From positions 1 through 17,797 of the forward strand of contig JBHJOP010000079.1 of the NCBI GenBank assembly GCA_050329575.1: 17,797 nt of DNA, given 5' to 3'. Below, in pieces: positions 1-7,861 of the stretch. The stretch comes from JAUXFS01 sp050329575. Lineage in GTDB: Bacteria > Pseudomonadota > Alphaproteobacteria > Rhodospirillales > Defluviicoccaceae. Every line of letters begins with the position of its first letter. Position 1 is the stretch's first letter. Below the pieces are notes generated by a model. The model ran no database searches and was not told the DNA's origin. It was given only the letters and a program-made list of their open reading frames with translations. The position numbers were made by a program, and so were the translations under genes.

Positions 1-2
1 CG

Positions 3-806
3 GCCGGCGCCGGAGCATCACACCGGCCGCCACCGCCGCGATCGACGGCGCGCGCGGCCGCGACCGGCTTCACCGTCTGCGGGACCCCGATGCCGTTCGT
101 CGAGGTCGAACTGGCGCCGCGGGAGAGCGCCGTCGCCGTCGCCGGCGCGCTGATCTGCAAGGATGCCGCCATCGAAATGCGCAGCGGCTTCGGCGACGAC
201 TGTGGTCAGCACGCCCGCCCGTTCGGCAGTCCGGCCGGGGCCGGTCCACGGGTCGTCTCGGGCGAGGAGGTGTCGATCGCCGTGTTCACCCATGCCGGGA
301 CCGGCGAGGCGAGGCTGGCGTTCGCGGCACCGTGTCCCGGCACCATCGTGCCCGTCGAGCTGAGCGAGATCGGTGGCCGGCTGATCTGTCACAGGGACGC
401 GTTCCTTGCCGCCATCGGGGGCGTCGCGATCGGCGACGAGGTCGCCCCCGCCACGCCGTCGGGGTCCGACAGTGGCTTCATGCCCACCCTGGCAGGGGAC
501 GGCTGGGTGTTCCTGCATGGCGGCGGGACGTTGCTCGCCCGGCAGCTCGCGGCGGGCGAGACGCTCGACGTCAATGTCCGATGCCTGGCCGCCTTCACCG
601 CCGGCATGCGCCAAGACGTGTCGGTTGCGGGCACCGATCCCGCGCTGGCGATGCTGACCGGCCCGGGTCATGTCTGGTTGCAGAGCCTGCCGTTCTCCCG
701 TTCATCGGCGCGCCTGTCAGCGACCCGACCGCGGCGCGGCGGTGCGGACGGCGACGGATCGATCCTCGGCCGGGCGAGCGGCATCGGCGGCGGCCGCATC
801 TGGTGA
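3..806 (+). CDS. AIM24 family protein (TIGR00266-like), 5' end unresolved or off the window
   Basis: The protein matches the AIM24/TIGR00266 family, beta-rich proteins of unknown biochemical role related to mitochondrial AIM24. Family-like features are the VEVELAP segment, the middle GGTLLARQLAAGETLDVNV stretch and the closing GPGHVWLQSLPFSR signature, followed by a Gly-rich tail ending in DGDGSILG. The first ATG in frame is at 90, but the residues just before it (FTVCGT) align with the family's usual opening strand, and in family members that Met is internal. No ATG, GTG or TTG occurs in frame between base 3 and 90, and no stop either, so the true start probably lies beyond the left edge. 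The visible upstream part is Pro/Arg/Ala-rich and could be a linker. If translation does start at 90, the product is 238 residues. Family assignment is confident; the start is not. Confidence 0.8.
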   Translation, partial: AGAGASHRPPPPRSTARAAATGFTVCGTPMPFVEVELAPRESAVAVAGALICKDAAIEMRSGFGDDCGQHARPFGSPAGAGPRVVSGEEVSIAVFTHAGTGEARLAFAAPCPGTIVPVELSEIGGRLICHRDAFLAAIGGVAIGDEVAPATPSGSDSGFMPTLAGDGWVFLHGGGTLLARQLAAGETLDVNVRCLAAFTAGMRQDVSVAGTDPALAMLTGPGHVWLQSLPFSRSSARLSATRPRRGGADGDGSILGRASGIGGGRIW

Positions 807-828
807 CGACCGTCTCGTCGGTCTGGTA

Positions 829-859
829 CCGGGCGCCGTGAGTCGCTATTGTCGCCCGG
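829..859 (+). other. Inverted repeat between the AIM24 gene and the small ORF
   Basis: CCGGGCG at 829-835 is the reverse complement of CGCCCGG at 853-859, with a 17-base loop. It lies 23 bases after the AIM24 stop codon. No T-run follows, so it is at best a weak terminator or an operator-like element. In so GC-rich a region, a chance match is possible. Confidence 0.25.
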
Positions 860-886
860 CGTGGGCGTCATCCGTGAACGGTCTCG

Positions 887-1111
887 ATGCAGTCGATCGC
901 GCCGATGAAGGTGTGCTTCGAGGACCTCTCGCCGGCCGACCGGGCGGCGGCGGCCGGCGCCGCGTCGCGGTTCCTGCTGGAGAACGACTACGCCAGCCTC
1001 GACGACGCCTGTCAGGATCTCGCCGTCGATCCGCAGGACCTGTGGGACCGGATCATGGATGTCGCCGGTCTCGCTCCCTGTTTCGTGCCGGCGTTCGTCA
1101 TGGTTCACTGA
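887..1111 (+). CDS. Small hypothetical protein, 74 aa
   Basis: I do not recognise this protein. It is acidic, Ala/Asp-rich and probably all-helical; the stretch YASLDDACQDLAVDPQDLW could form a helix-turn-helix-like pair, but this is only an impression. It has no signal peptide or membrane segment. Two starts are possible, ATG at 887 or ATG at 905; the second begins MKVCFEDLSPADR and removes a short non-conserved-looking N-terminus. No strong Shine-Dalgarno precedes either. It stands alone, 80 bases after the AIM24 gene and ending 16 bases from the 3' end of the convergent protease gene. Sensible composition and use of otherwise empty sequence favour a real gene, but an accidental ORF in GC-rich DNA cannot be excluded. 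Confidence 0.5.
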   Translation: MQSIAPMKVCFEDLSPADRAAAAGAASRFLLENDYASLDDACQDLAVDPQDLWDRIMDVAGLAPCFVPAFVMVH

Positions 1112-1127
1112 GCCGGCGGTCGACACC

Positions 1128-1913
1128 TCAGTCGGCCGACGGCGCGCTCGCGCGCAGGCGCCGCACCGCGTCCTGAAAGGCGCCGGCGTCGACCGCCGTT
1201 CCCCGCTGGTCGCCGAGAATGCGGATGACGCCGGTGACGACGCCGACGATGAAGACCTCTTCCGCCGTTCCCGTCAGCAGCGGGGCGCCGGACGTGCCGT
1301 GGGTGGCGTCGCAGCTGTGGATGACGATGCGATCCGACGACACGCGATCGGCGATCGCACATTCCTGGTGAAGGGACAGGAGATGGGGCCGATCCCGGCT
1401 GTAGCCGGCGACCATCACCGTCGGCCACGCGCGATCCTGCTCGGAGTGCGGCGTCGGGCGCAACCGTCGCACCGGGATCGGCCTGATCGCCATCGGACGA
1501 TCGAGAACCACCAGCGCCCAGTCGTCGGACGGCTCGCCGATCCCGCCCCGGGGATCGAACCGCAGGGTGGGCGAGGTGACGATGCGGCGCGCGATCGCGT
1601 GGGCGAGATAGTCGCCGCGCCGGTAGCCGGCGACGAAATGGATCTCCCCGGCGCCGATCGTCCGGCGGCTGCGCGTATCGTAGAAGCAGTGGGCGGCGGT
1701 GAGGACGACGTCGGCGGCGACGAGGCTCCCGGTACAGAACCCGCCTCCGGCGCGGTTGATCCGGCCGATCGCAATCCATGGCCAGGCCGCGGTGTCGAGA
1801 ACGACGCGATCGTCCTTGCCGACGATGCCCGGGAGCGCGTCGCGCCCTTCGGATCCGCCGTGGGCCGACAGCACCGCCACCGCGGCCAGGCACAGCAGCC
1901 AGCGCCGGATCAC
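1128..1913 (-). CDS. Secreted trypsin-like serine protease (S1 family)
   Basis: The 261-residue protein has a signal peptide (RR in the n-region, then WLLCLAAVAVLSA) and a chymotrypsin-fold domain, so it probably acts in the periplasm or outside the cell. The catalytic triad is visible: His75 in LTAAHC, Asp131 in SDDWALVVLD and Ser208 in THGTSGAPLL. The Ser motif is HGTSGAP rather than the classical GDSGGP, as in many V8/trypsin-like bacterial proteases. Cys60/Cys76 and Cys185/Cys201 are placed to form the two usual disulfides. I chose the GTG at 1913 because it directly precedes the signal peptide and overlaps the stop of the upstream HAD gene as GTGA, implying translational coupling; no ATG is available near it. 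Natural substrates are unknown, and there is no obvious functional link to the phosphatase beyond co-expression. Confidence 0.85.
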   Translation of the reverse strand: MIRRWLLCLAAVAVLSAHGGSEGRDALPGIVGKDDRVVLDTAAWPWIAIGRINRAGGGFCTGSLVAADVVLTAAHCFYDTRSRRTIGAGEIHFVAGYRRGDYLAHAIARRIVTSPTLRFDPRGGIGEPSDDWALVVLDRPMAIRPIPVRRLRPTPHSEQDRAWPTVMVAGYSRDRPHLLSLHQECAIADRVSSDRIVIHSCDATHGTSGAPLLTGTAEEVFIVGVVTGVIRILGDQRGTAVDAGAFQDAVRRLRASAPSAD

Positions 1914-2752
1914 GCGGTGATCCCCGACGCCGGGTCGTTCGCGCCGTCGTCGCCGGCGGTTCGCGCGGCGAGCAGGGCGTCGACGAGTTCGACGAAGCCG
2001 GCGGCCGACCGACCGCTGGTGACGTAGGCCGGGGTCGCCTCCAGCCGCCCCGCGAAGTCGCGGACGTTGGCGACGCCGACCGCGTGCGGAAAGAACGCGA
2101 ACATCGGTCCGTCGTTGGGGGAATCGCCGACGAAGACCCAGCGGTCCCTGGTGGCGTCGAGATCGACGGCGAAGCTCTCGGCGAGCAGCAGTCGCGTCGT
2201 CGACAGCTTGTCGAAGGCGCCGAACCAGCCGTTGACGTGAATGGAGCTGACCTTCGCCCGTGCGCCCTCGGCTTCGAAGATGGCGACAATCCGGTCGACG
2301 GCGGCGTCGGACAGCCGGGCCACGTCCTCGCAGACGTCGATGGCGAGATCGGCCTCGCGGTAGGTCTGGTCGGCGGCGACGGCGCTGCCCGGCACCTCGG
2401 CGAGGACGCGGTCGCGAATGCGCTCCAGCCGCCTGCGGTCGGCGGCGCGGCGCTCGCTCGGCAGGACGTAGCGTCGGATCATCCGCCGACGGTCGCGGTC
2501 GTAGCGGAAATAGAAGGCGCCGTTCTCGCCGACGACGGCGTCGACCGGCCACATCCGGGCGATGTGATCGCACCATCCCGCCGGCCGGCCGGTGATCACG
2601 ACGCAGGACATCCCGGCCTCCGACAAGCGTTCGAGGGCCCCATAGGCGGCCGCGGTCAGCCGGCCGTCGGTGGTCAGGGTGTCGTCGAGATCGGTCAGCA
2701 CGCCGCGGATCGCCCGTCGCGCCGCCGTCGCAAGCTCACCGATCGGTCGCAC
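1910..2752 (-). CDS. HAD superfamily hydrolase, subfamily IIB (Cof/sugar-phosphatase type)
   Basis: The 280-residue cytoplasmic protein is a predicted phosphatase with all four HAD motifs. These are motif I DLDDTLT (nucleophile Asp21, acid/base Asp23), motif II VITGRP (Thr54), motif III Lys182 in FDKLSTTRLLL and motif IV GDSPNDGPMF (Asp210, Asp214). The C2-type IIB cap lies roughly between residues 80 and 180. IIB enzymes include Cof-like phosphatases, sucrose-phosphatase, trehalose-6-phosphatase and mannosyl-3-phosphoglycerate phosphatase. The segment HVNGWFGAFDKLS resembles the sugar-phosphate branch, but no trehalose- or glucosylglycerate-synthase gene lies in the window to fix the substrate. 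It is the first gene of a two-gene leftward unit and its stop overlaps the protease start. It is divergent from the GST gene, with 149 bases between them that should hold both promoters. Confidence 0.85.
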   Translation of the reverse strand: MRPIGELATAARRAIRGVLTDLDDTLTTDGRLTAAAYGALERLSEAGMSCVVITGRPAGWCDHIARMWPVDAVVGENGAFYFRYDRDRRRMIRRYVLPSERRAADRRRLERIRDRVLAEVPGSAVAADQTYREADLAIDVCEDVARLSDAAVDRIVAIFEAEGARAKVSSIHVNGWFGAFDKLSTTRLLLAESFAVDLDATRDRWVFVGDSPNDGPMFAFFPHAVGVANVRDFAGRLEATPAYVTSGRSAAGFVELVDALLAARTAGDDGANDPASGITA

Positions 2753-2901
2753 CGCCCGCCCCTTCCGCCGCCGCGTCGCACCGGGAGACCCTATCGGACC
2801 CCGACGCCGGTCTCAACCGAGCCGACGCGGCCGGACCCCGCCGCGGCCGGCGACGCCATGCGCCGTTTGCGATCGGCTTATTTCGGTGTAAGCAGGGTCG
2901 C

Positions 2902-3570
2902 ATGCGGACACTCTACCACCTATGGCTGTCTCCCTTCTGCCGGAAGATCCGGATCGCCCTCGCCGAGAAGCGGCTGGACGTCCACCTGGAGATCGAGCCG
3001 GTGTGGGAGCGCCGCCAACCGTTCCTCGCCCTCAATCCGGCCGGCGACGTGCCGGTGCTGGTCGAACCCGAGGGCCTGGTCGTCAGCGACAGCGCGGCGA
3101 TCGCCGAGTTCCTCGACGAGGTCTACCCGGACCCGCCGCTGATCGGCGGCACTGCCGGGGAGCGGGCCGAGATCCGCCGTCTCGTCGCCTGGTTCGACCG
3201 CAAGTTCAACGAGGAGGTCACCGTCAATCTGGTCGGTCAGAAGATCATGAACCGGTTTCTCGGTCTCGGTCAGCCGGACTCGTATGCGATCCGCGCCGGA
3301 CACGCCAACATCCGCTTTCACCTCGACTACATCTCCTTCCTGACCCAGCGACGGAACTGGCTCGCCGGCACGCGAATGACCCTCGCCGACATCGCTGCGG
3401 CGGCGCATCTGTCGTGCGTCGACTATCTGGGCGACGTTCCCTGGGACAAGTACGAGGATGCCAAGATCTGGTATGCGCGCGTCAAATCGCGCCCCAGCTT
3501 CCGGCCGCTTCTCGCCGATCACGTGCCGGGACTGGCCCCTCCGAAGGCCTATGTCGATCTGGATTTCTGA
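2902..3570 (+). CDS. Glutathione S-transferase family protein
   Basis: The 222-residue cytoplasmic protein has a thioredoxin-like N-terminal domain (about residues 1-80) and an all-helical C-terminal domain (about 90-205). The N-terminal motif LSPFCRKIRIAL places Ser10 and Cys13 at the glutathione-binding/catalytic edge. NPAGDVPVL supplies the cis-Pro loop, and DSAAIAEFLDE is the typical gamma-glutamyl-binding Ser region. GTRMTLADIAAAAHL is the conserved N-capping/hydrophobic staple motif of GST C-domains. Such proteins conjugate glutathione to electrophiles or act as glutathione-dependent reductases; the substrate cannot be read from sequence. It is followed after 103 bases by the SDR gene. 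Upstream, TTGCGA (2867-2872) and TAAGCA (2889-2894), 16 bases apart, could be a weak promoter, but it would leave almost no leader. Confidence 0.88.
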   Translation: MRTLYHLWLSPFCRKIRIALAEKRLDVHLEIEPVWERRQPFLALNPAGDVPVLVEPEGLVVSDSAAIAEFLDEVYPDPPLIGGTAGERAEIRRLVAWFDRKFNEEVTVNLVGQKIMNRFLGLGQPDSYAIRAGHANIRFHLDYISFLTQRRNWLAGTRMTLADIAAAAHLSCVDYLGDVPWDKYEDAKIWYARVKSRPSFRPLLADHVPGLAPPKAYVDLDF

Positions 3571-3608
3571 CCGCGGGGGCGGGTGTGGGTGTTTTCCCCA
3601 ATATCCAA

Positions 3609-3622
3609 CCCGGTGAACCGGG
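3609..3622 (+). other. Short perfect inverted repeat between GST and SDR genes
   Basis: CCCGGT (3609-3614) and ACCGGG (3617-3622) are separated by GA. The spacing is too tight for a full hairpin stem and no T-run follows, so it may be an operator-like palindrome rather than a terminator. A TAGAGT at 3625-3630 just downstream could be a -10 element for the SDR gene, but I see no matching -35. Low confidence. Confidence 0.25.
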
Positions 3623-3673
3623 ACTAGAGTTGCGCCCGGGAGCGAGCGGACCTCACCTGACGGACGGGTCATC

Positions 3674-4582
3674 GTGACGACAGCCATTCGTGCCGGAACG
3701 GCACCGCACCTGTTCTGTTTCGGGCTGGGCTACAGCGCCCAAGTGCTGGCCGATCGGCTGATGTCGGAAGGCTGGAGGGTGTCGGGAACCTGCCGCGACC
3801 GGGACACCCAGGAGAGCCTCGCGTCGCGTGGCCTTCGGGCCCACCTCTTCGACCGCGACCGCCCCCTCGGCGACGTGCCGACGGTGCTGGCGGGCGTGAC
3901 CGATGTGCTGAGTTCGGTGCCTCCCGACGATGACGGCGATCCGGTCCTCGACTGCCACGGGGCCGACCTCGAGACGTTGGCGGGTCTGCGCTGGATCGGT
4001 TACCTGTCCACCACCGGGGTCTACGGCGACACCGGCGGCGGACTGGTCGACGAGACGGCTCAACTCAATCCGACCTCGGAGCGAAGCCGGCGACGCGTCG
4101 AGGCGGAACGGGGCTGGCTGGGGCTCTATCGCGGTCACCGTCTTCCCGTGCACGTGTTCCGCCTCGCCGGCATCTACGGCCGGGGACGGAACGTGCTCGA
4201 TCAGGTTCGTGCCGGCGAGGCGCGGCGAATCGACAAGCCCGGGCACGTGTTCTCGCGCATCCACGTCGAGGATGTCGCAACCGTCCTGCGCGCCTCCATG
4301 GCCCGCCCCGACCCGGGCGCCGTCTACAACGTGTGTGACGACCTGCCGGCATCGCAGAGCGATGTGGTCGCCTACGCCTGCGCGTTGCTGGGGGTCACAC
4401 CGCCGCCGCTGGTGCGGCTCGAGGACGTGCGGCAAGAACTGTCGCCGATGGCGCTCAGCTTCTGGCGGGACAACCGACGGGTTGACAACTCCCGCATCAA
4501 GCACGATCTCGGTGTAGACCTTAAGTACCCCGATTACCGATGCGGGCTCCAGGCACTGTTGCGAGAGACGACCGATCCCTGA
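3674..4582 (+). CDS. YeeZ-type SDR / NAD(P)-dependent epimerase-dehydratase-like protein
   Basis: The 302-residue protein is an atypical/extended short-chain dehydrogenase with an N-terminal Rossmann fold: LFCFGLGYSAQVLA carries the glycine motif (Gly17, Gly19, Ala22). STTGVYGD at 112-119 is the active-site strand signature. The usual catalytic YxxxK pair is not visible: after GVYGD comes SERSRRRVEAERGW with Arg in place of the Lys. This is typical of the E. coli YeeZ group, whose reaction is unknown. HVFSRIHVEDVATVL and GAVYNVCDD are conserved epimerase-family segments. The start is GTG at 3674; no ATG lies nearby in frame ahead of the Rossmann strand. It is transcribed in the same direction as the GST gene and may be co-transcribed with it. 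Function is inferred only at family level. Confidence 0.82.
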   Translation: MTTAIRAGTAPHLFCFGLGYSAQVLADRLMSEGWRVSGTCRDRDTQESLASRGLRAHLFDRDRPLGDVPTVLAGVTDVLSSVPPDDDGDPVLDCHGADLETLAGLRWIGYLSTTGVYGDTGGGLVDETAQLNPTSERSRRRVEAERGWLGLYRGHRLPVHVFRLAGIYGRGRNVLDQVRAGEARRIDKPGHVFSRIHVEDVATVLRASMARPDPGAVYNVCDDLPASQSDVVAYACALLGVTPPPLVRLEDVRQELSPMALSFWRDNRRVDNSRIKHDLGVDLKYPDYRCGLQALLRETTDP

Positions 4583-4668
4583 TCCACCGGCGCCGGCGAT
4601 CGCGACGCGGCGGTCTGCCCGCAGACGGGACGCGCGCCGTGATCGGAGGTCATCGTGGGATCGAGAGG

Positions 4669-6171
4669 ATGATGACGGCGGCGGACGGCCGGTTGGACGC
4701 GCGCCCGAGTGCCGGGGTCCTCCCCGCACCGGGTCGCATCCTGCGTTTCGTCGTCGGCCGCGCCTTGTTGGTCGCGCTCCTGCTTCTGGCCGGCTCACAG
4801 GCGGCGGCGGCGACCATGCGCGGCACGGCCGTCCTGCTCGACATCGCCGGACCGGTCGGCCCGGCGACCAGCGATCACGTGGTCAGGGGGATGACGAGCG
4901 CGGCGGACGGTGGTGCCACGGTGTTGATCCTGCGCATCGACACTCCCGGTGGCCTCGACACGTCGATGCGCGAGATCATTCGCGCGATCCTGGCATCGCC
5001 GGTCCCGGTCGTCGGCTACGTCGCTCCGAGCGGGGCACGGGCCGCCAGCGCCGGCACCTACATCGTCTACGCCAGTCACGTGGCGGCAATGGCGCCCGGC
5101 ACCAATCTCGGCGCGGCGACGCCGGTCCAGATCGGCGCACCGGGCCTGCCGTCGCCCGCCCCGGACCAGGAGAGGGAGAGAGAGACGGACAAGGCGCCGG
5201 CGAAGGACGACGGTACCGATGCGGCCGGTGACCAGGGGAGCGAGTCCCCGGATGCCAGCGGCAAGAGCAAGGCGCCACGGCCGACCGTGTCCGACAAGGC
5301 GGTCAACGATGCCGTCGCCTACCTGCGCAGCCTCGCCCAGATGCGCGGCCGCAACATCGAATGGGCCGAGAAGGCCGTCCTCGAAGCGGCGACGCTGACC
5401 GCCGAGGAGGCGTTGAAGGAAGGCGTGATCGATCTCGTCGCGGCCGATGTCGACGATCTGCTGGCCCAGCTCGACGGCCGGGCGGTGACCGTCCTCGGCG
5501 AGACGCGCCGGCTGGAGACCGAAGGCGTCACCGCCGTCCCCCTGGCGACCGACTGGCGGACGGAGCTCCTGGCGGTGATCACCAATCCCAACGTCGCCTA
5601 CATCCTGATGCTGATCGGCATCTACGGGTTGCTGTTCGAATTCTACACCCCCGGCCTGGTCGGCCCCGGGGTGATCGGCGCGATCTGCCTGTTGCTCGCC
5701 CTCTACGCATTCCACGTGCTGCCGATCAACTATACCGGCCTCGCCCTCGTTCTCCTCGGGCTCGCCTTGATCACCGCCGAGGCGTTTCTGCCCAGCTTCG
5801 GCGTCCTCGGGATCGGCGGGGTCGCCGCCTTCGTGATCGGCTCGATCATGCTGATGGACACGCAGGTCCCCGGCTTCGGCGTCGCGTGGCCGTTGATCGG
5901 CGGGATCGCGCTGATCGCCGGCGGCATGCTTCTGACGATGATGACCCTGATGATGAGGTCGCGCCGGCGCCGCGTGGTGTCGGGGCCGGAAGAGATGATC
6001 GACGCCGACGGCGAGGTCGTCGACTGGACCGGGGACGAGGGGCGGATCATGATCCACGGCGAGATCTGGCGCGCGCGTGGCCCCCGGGCGTTCGTCGCCG
6101 GCGAGCGCGTGCGCGTCACCGGGATCGATGGCCTGACGCTCGACGTCGGGCCGGCCCCGACACGGAGGTGA
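4669..6171 (+). CDS. NfeD family membrane-bound serine protease (ClpP-class, long form)
   Basis: The 500-residue protein has a signal/anchor segment (ALLVALLLLAGSQAAAA), a ClpP-like protease domain (to about residue 270), four or five membrane segments (about 300-430) and a C-terminal OB-fold NfeD domain. In the characterised archaeal homologue PH1510 the catalytic pair is Ser-Lys. The matching residues here are Ser127 in ASAGTYI and Lys210 in DKAVNDAV. Between them lies a long, highly charged low-complexity linker (about 5156-5280, rich in Glu, Asp, Lys and Arg). In archaea this family cleaves the hydrophobic C-terminus of its partner stomatin, and the slipin gene follows after five bases, supporting the same role. 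The start is uncertain. ATG at 4669 or 4672 follows GAGAGG almost directly; GTG at 4639 is an alternative. A good GGAGGT at 4645-4650 is not well placed for any in-frame start. Confidence 0.9.
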   Translation: MMTAADGRLDARPSAGVLPAPGRILRFVVGRALLVALLLLAGSQAAAATMRGTAVLLDIAGPVGPATSDHVVRGMTSAADGGATVLILRIDTPGGLDTSMREIIRAILASPVPVVGYVAPSGARAASAGTYIVYASHVAAMAPGTNLGAATPVQIGAPGLPSPAPDQERERETDKAPAKDDGTDAAGDQGSESPDASGKSKAPRPTVSDKAVNDAVAYLRSLAQMRGRNIEWAEKAVLEAATLTAEEALKEGVIDLVAADVDDLLAQLDGRAVTVLGETRRLETEGVTAVPLATDWRTELLAVITNPNVAYILMLIGIYGLLFEFYTPGLVGPGVIGAICLLLALYAFHVLPINYTGLALVLLGLALITAEAFLPSFGVLGIGGVAAFVIGSIMLMDTQVPGFGVAWPLIGGIALIAGGMLLTMMTLMMRSRRRRVVSGPEEMIDADGEVVDWTGDEGRIMIHGEIWRARGPRAFVAGERVRVTGIDGLTLDVGPAPTRR

Positions 6172-6176
6172 GAGCG

Positions 6177-6971
6177 ATGGACTTCATTCTCAGCGAAGCC
6201 TGGATCGGCGCGGTCGTGTTTCTGATCGTGCTGGTCGCCATGTCGCTCAAGGTGCTGCGCGAATACGAGCGCGGCGTCGTGTTCTTTCTCGGCCGGTTCT
6301 GGAAGGTCAAGGGGCCGGGGCTGATCATCGTCATCCCGGTGGTTCAGCAGATGGTGCGGGTCGACCTCAGGACACGGGTTCTCGACGTTCCGCGTCAGGA
6401 CGTGATCTCGCGGGACAACGTCTCGGTCAAGGTCAACGCCGTCGTCTACCTGAGGGTGATGGACGCGCAGCGCTCGATCATCCAGGTCGAGGACTTCCTC
6501 AGCGCGACCAGCCAGCTCGCCCAGACGACCCTGCGCTCGGTGCTCGGCCAGCACGAGCTCGACGAGATGCTGGCATCCCGCGACAAGCTCAATGCCGACA
6601 TCCAGCGCATTCTCGACTCGCAGACCGAGGCGTGGGGGATCAAGGTCTCCAATGTCGAGATCAAGCATGTCGATATCGACGAAAGCATGATCCGCGCCAT
6701 CGCCAGACAGGCCGAGGCCGAACGCGGCCGGCGGGCCAAGATCATCGACGCCGAAGGCGAACTGCAGGCCTCGCAACGGTTCCTGGAGGCGGCGACCATT
6801 CTCTCCGGCAATCCGCAGGCGATGCAGCTGCGTTATCTGACCACACTCAGCGCGATCGCTGGCGACCGCAGTTCGCTGATCATCTTCCCGCTGCCGATCG
6901 AGCTGATTCAGGCGTTCAGCCAAAAGCGTGACAAGGACGCTCCTGTCGACGACGATCCGGCGTCGGCGTGA
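6177..6971 (+). CDS. Slipin / SPFH-domain stomatin-like membrane protein
   Basis: The 264-residue protein has one N-terminal membrane segment (about residues 8-27), then an SPFH/band-7 domain beginning EYERGVVFFLGRF and including the family signatures LDVPRQDVISRDN and VNAVVYLRV. A helical, coiled-coil-prone region follows (ARQAEAERGRRAKIIDAEGE). Near the C-terminus a hydrophobic stretch, SLIIFPLPIELIQAF (about 233-247), corresponds to the segment cut by NfeD proteases in archaeal stomatin. Slipins oligomerise at the inner membrane and are linked to membrane-protein quality control and microdomains. ATG at 6177 is preceded by GGAGG (6164-6168) with eight bases of spacing, and the stop of the NfeD gene lies within this region, so the two genes are one operon. 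Its 3' end converges on the alpha/beta hydrolase gene, with a 92-base gap that shows no clear terminator. Confidence 0.93.
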   Translation: MDFILSEAWIGAVVFLIVLVAMSLKVLREYERGVVFFLGRFWKVKGPGLIIVIPVVQQMVRVDLRTRVLDVPRQDVISRDNVSVKVNAVVYLRVMDAQRSIIQVEDFLSATSQLAQTTLRSVLGQHELDEMLASRDKLNADIQRILDSQTEAWGIKVSNVEIKHVDIDESMIRAIARQAEAERGRRAKIIDAEGELQASQRFLEAATILSGNPQAMQLRYLTTLSAIAGDRSSLIIFPLPIELIQAFSQKRDKDAPVDDDPASA

Positions 6972-7063
6972 ACCGGCGACACGGCGAGGCGCAGACGGTG
7001 GGACCGAAATCGGTACAGCCGGCCCTGGAACGGGCGCTCGCGGTGACGTGATGTCATGCGGAG

Positions 7064-7840
7064 CTACAGCCGTCGCAGCAGCGCTTCCAGGGTCTCGCAG
7101 AGGCGCTCGAGGTCGTCGGGCTCGGAGAGCCGGTGCTGACCGTTCTTGATCAGCGTGATCTCGACGTCCGTGGACCGCAGCTTCTCGGCGATGCGGAGTG
7201 CCGTCTGCCAGGGAACGTCGGGGTCCTTCATGCCGTGGATCAGCCGCATCGGGCAGGAGAGGGCGATCTCGTCGCGGAGCACCAGATGGTCGCGGCCTTC
7301 GGCGAGGATCCGTTCGGTGACCGGGGTCGGCGCCTCGTCATACGGGCTGGAGACGAGCACGATCCCCTCCCGGGCGAGGGTCGCCTTCTGCTCGCCGGTC
7401 AGCATCGCCGGGATCAGGTCCTCGGTGAAGTCGGCCGCTGCGGCGATGCCGAGCAGCGCCGCCACCCGGTGCGGTCGCCGCAGGGCCGCCAGCAGCATGA
7501 TCCAACCGCCGAGGCTGGAGCCGACCAGCACCTGCGGTCCCTCCGTCAGGTGGTCGAGGGCAAACACCGCGTCGTCGGCCCAGCGGCCGATGGTTCCGTC
7601 GGTGAAGGCGCCCGACGATGCGCCGTGACCGAAGTAGTCGAAGCGGACGTAGGCGAGGCCGCGCGCCCGGCAGAAGTGCTCCAACCGCAGCGCCTTGGTC
7701 CCGGTCATGTCGGACATATAGCCGGTCAGGAACACCACGCCGGGAGACTTGCCAGAGGTGCGATGGTAGGCAATAGTCGCGCCGTCGTCCCGTCGTAGCA
7801 TTCGAGGCGGAGCGTCCCGGGGTGTGGTCAAGTCGGCCAT
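7064..7840 (-). CDS. Alpha/beta hydrolase, ABHD10-like
   Basis: The 258-residue protein is an alpha/beta-fold serine hydrolase resembling mammalian ABHD10, an acyl-thioesterase/depalmitoylase and acyl-glucuronide esterase. The opening TIAYHRTSGKSPGVVFLTGY and the RFDYFGHGASSG loop are characteristic. The nucleophile elbow is GSSLGGW with Ser109; the acid is probably Asp206 in HGMKDPDVPW and the base His236 in NGQHRLS. No signal peptide is seen, so it is cytoplasmic. The likely activity is hydrolysis of acyl esters or thioesters, but the substrate is inferred only from family. ATG at 7840 gives MADLTTP; ATG at 7801 is a possible shorter start. Only 21 bases separate it from the most upstream possible start of the divergent glycosyltransferase. 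Confidence 0.87.
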   Translation of the reverse strand: MADLTTPRDAPPRMLRRDDGATIAYHRTSGKSPGVVFLTGYMSDMTGTKALRLEHFCRARGLAYVRFDYFGHGASSGAFTDGTIGRWADDAVFALDHLTEGPQVLVGSSLGGWIMLLAALRRPHRVAALLGIAAAADFTEDLIPAMLTGEQKATLAREGIVLVSSPYDEAPTPVTERILAEGRDHLVLRDEIALSCPMRLIHGMKDPDVPWQTALRIAEKLRSTDVEITLIKNGQHRLSEPDDLERLCETLEALLRRL

Positions 7841-7861
7841 GTTCGGACTCGTCGGACGGCG

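Noticed and set aside
1778..3142. 454-codon plus-strand frame across the HAD gene and the start of the GST gene
   Set aside because: It runs antisense through a complete HAD-IIB motif set and out of frame into the GST gene; composition is repetitive Arg/Pro/Gly.
7003..7014. ACCGA/TCGGT repeat as a terminator between slipin and hydrolase genes
   Set aside because: The stem is five pairs with a two-base gap and no T-run; too weak to call.
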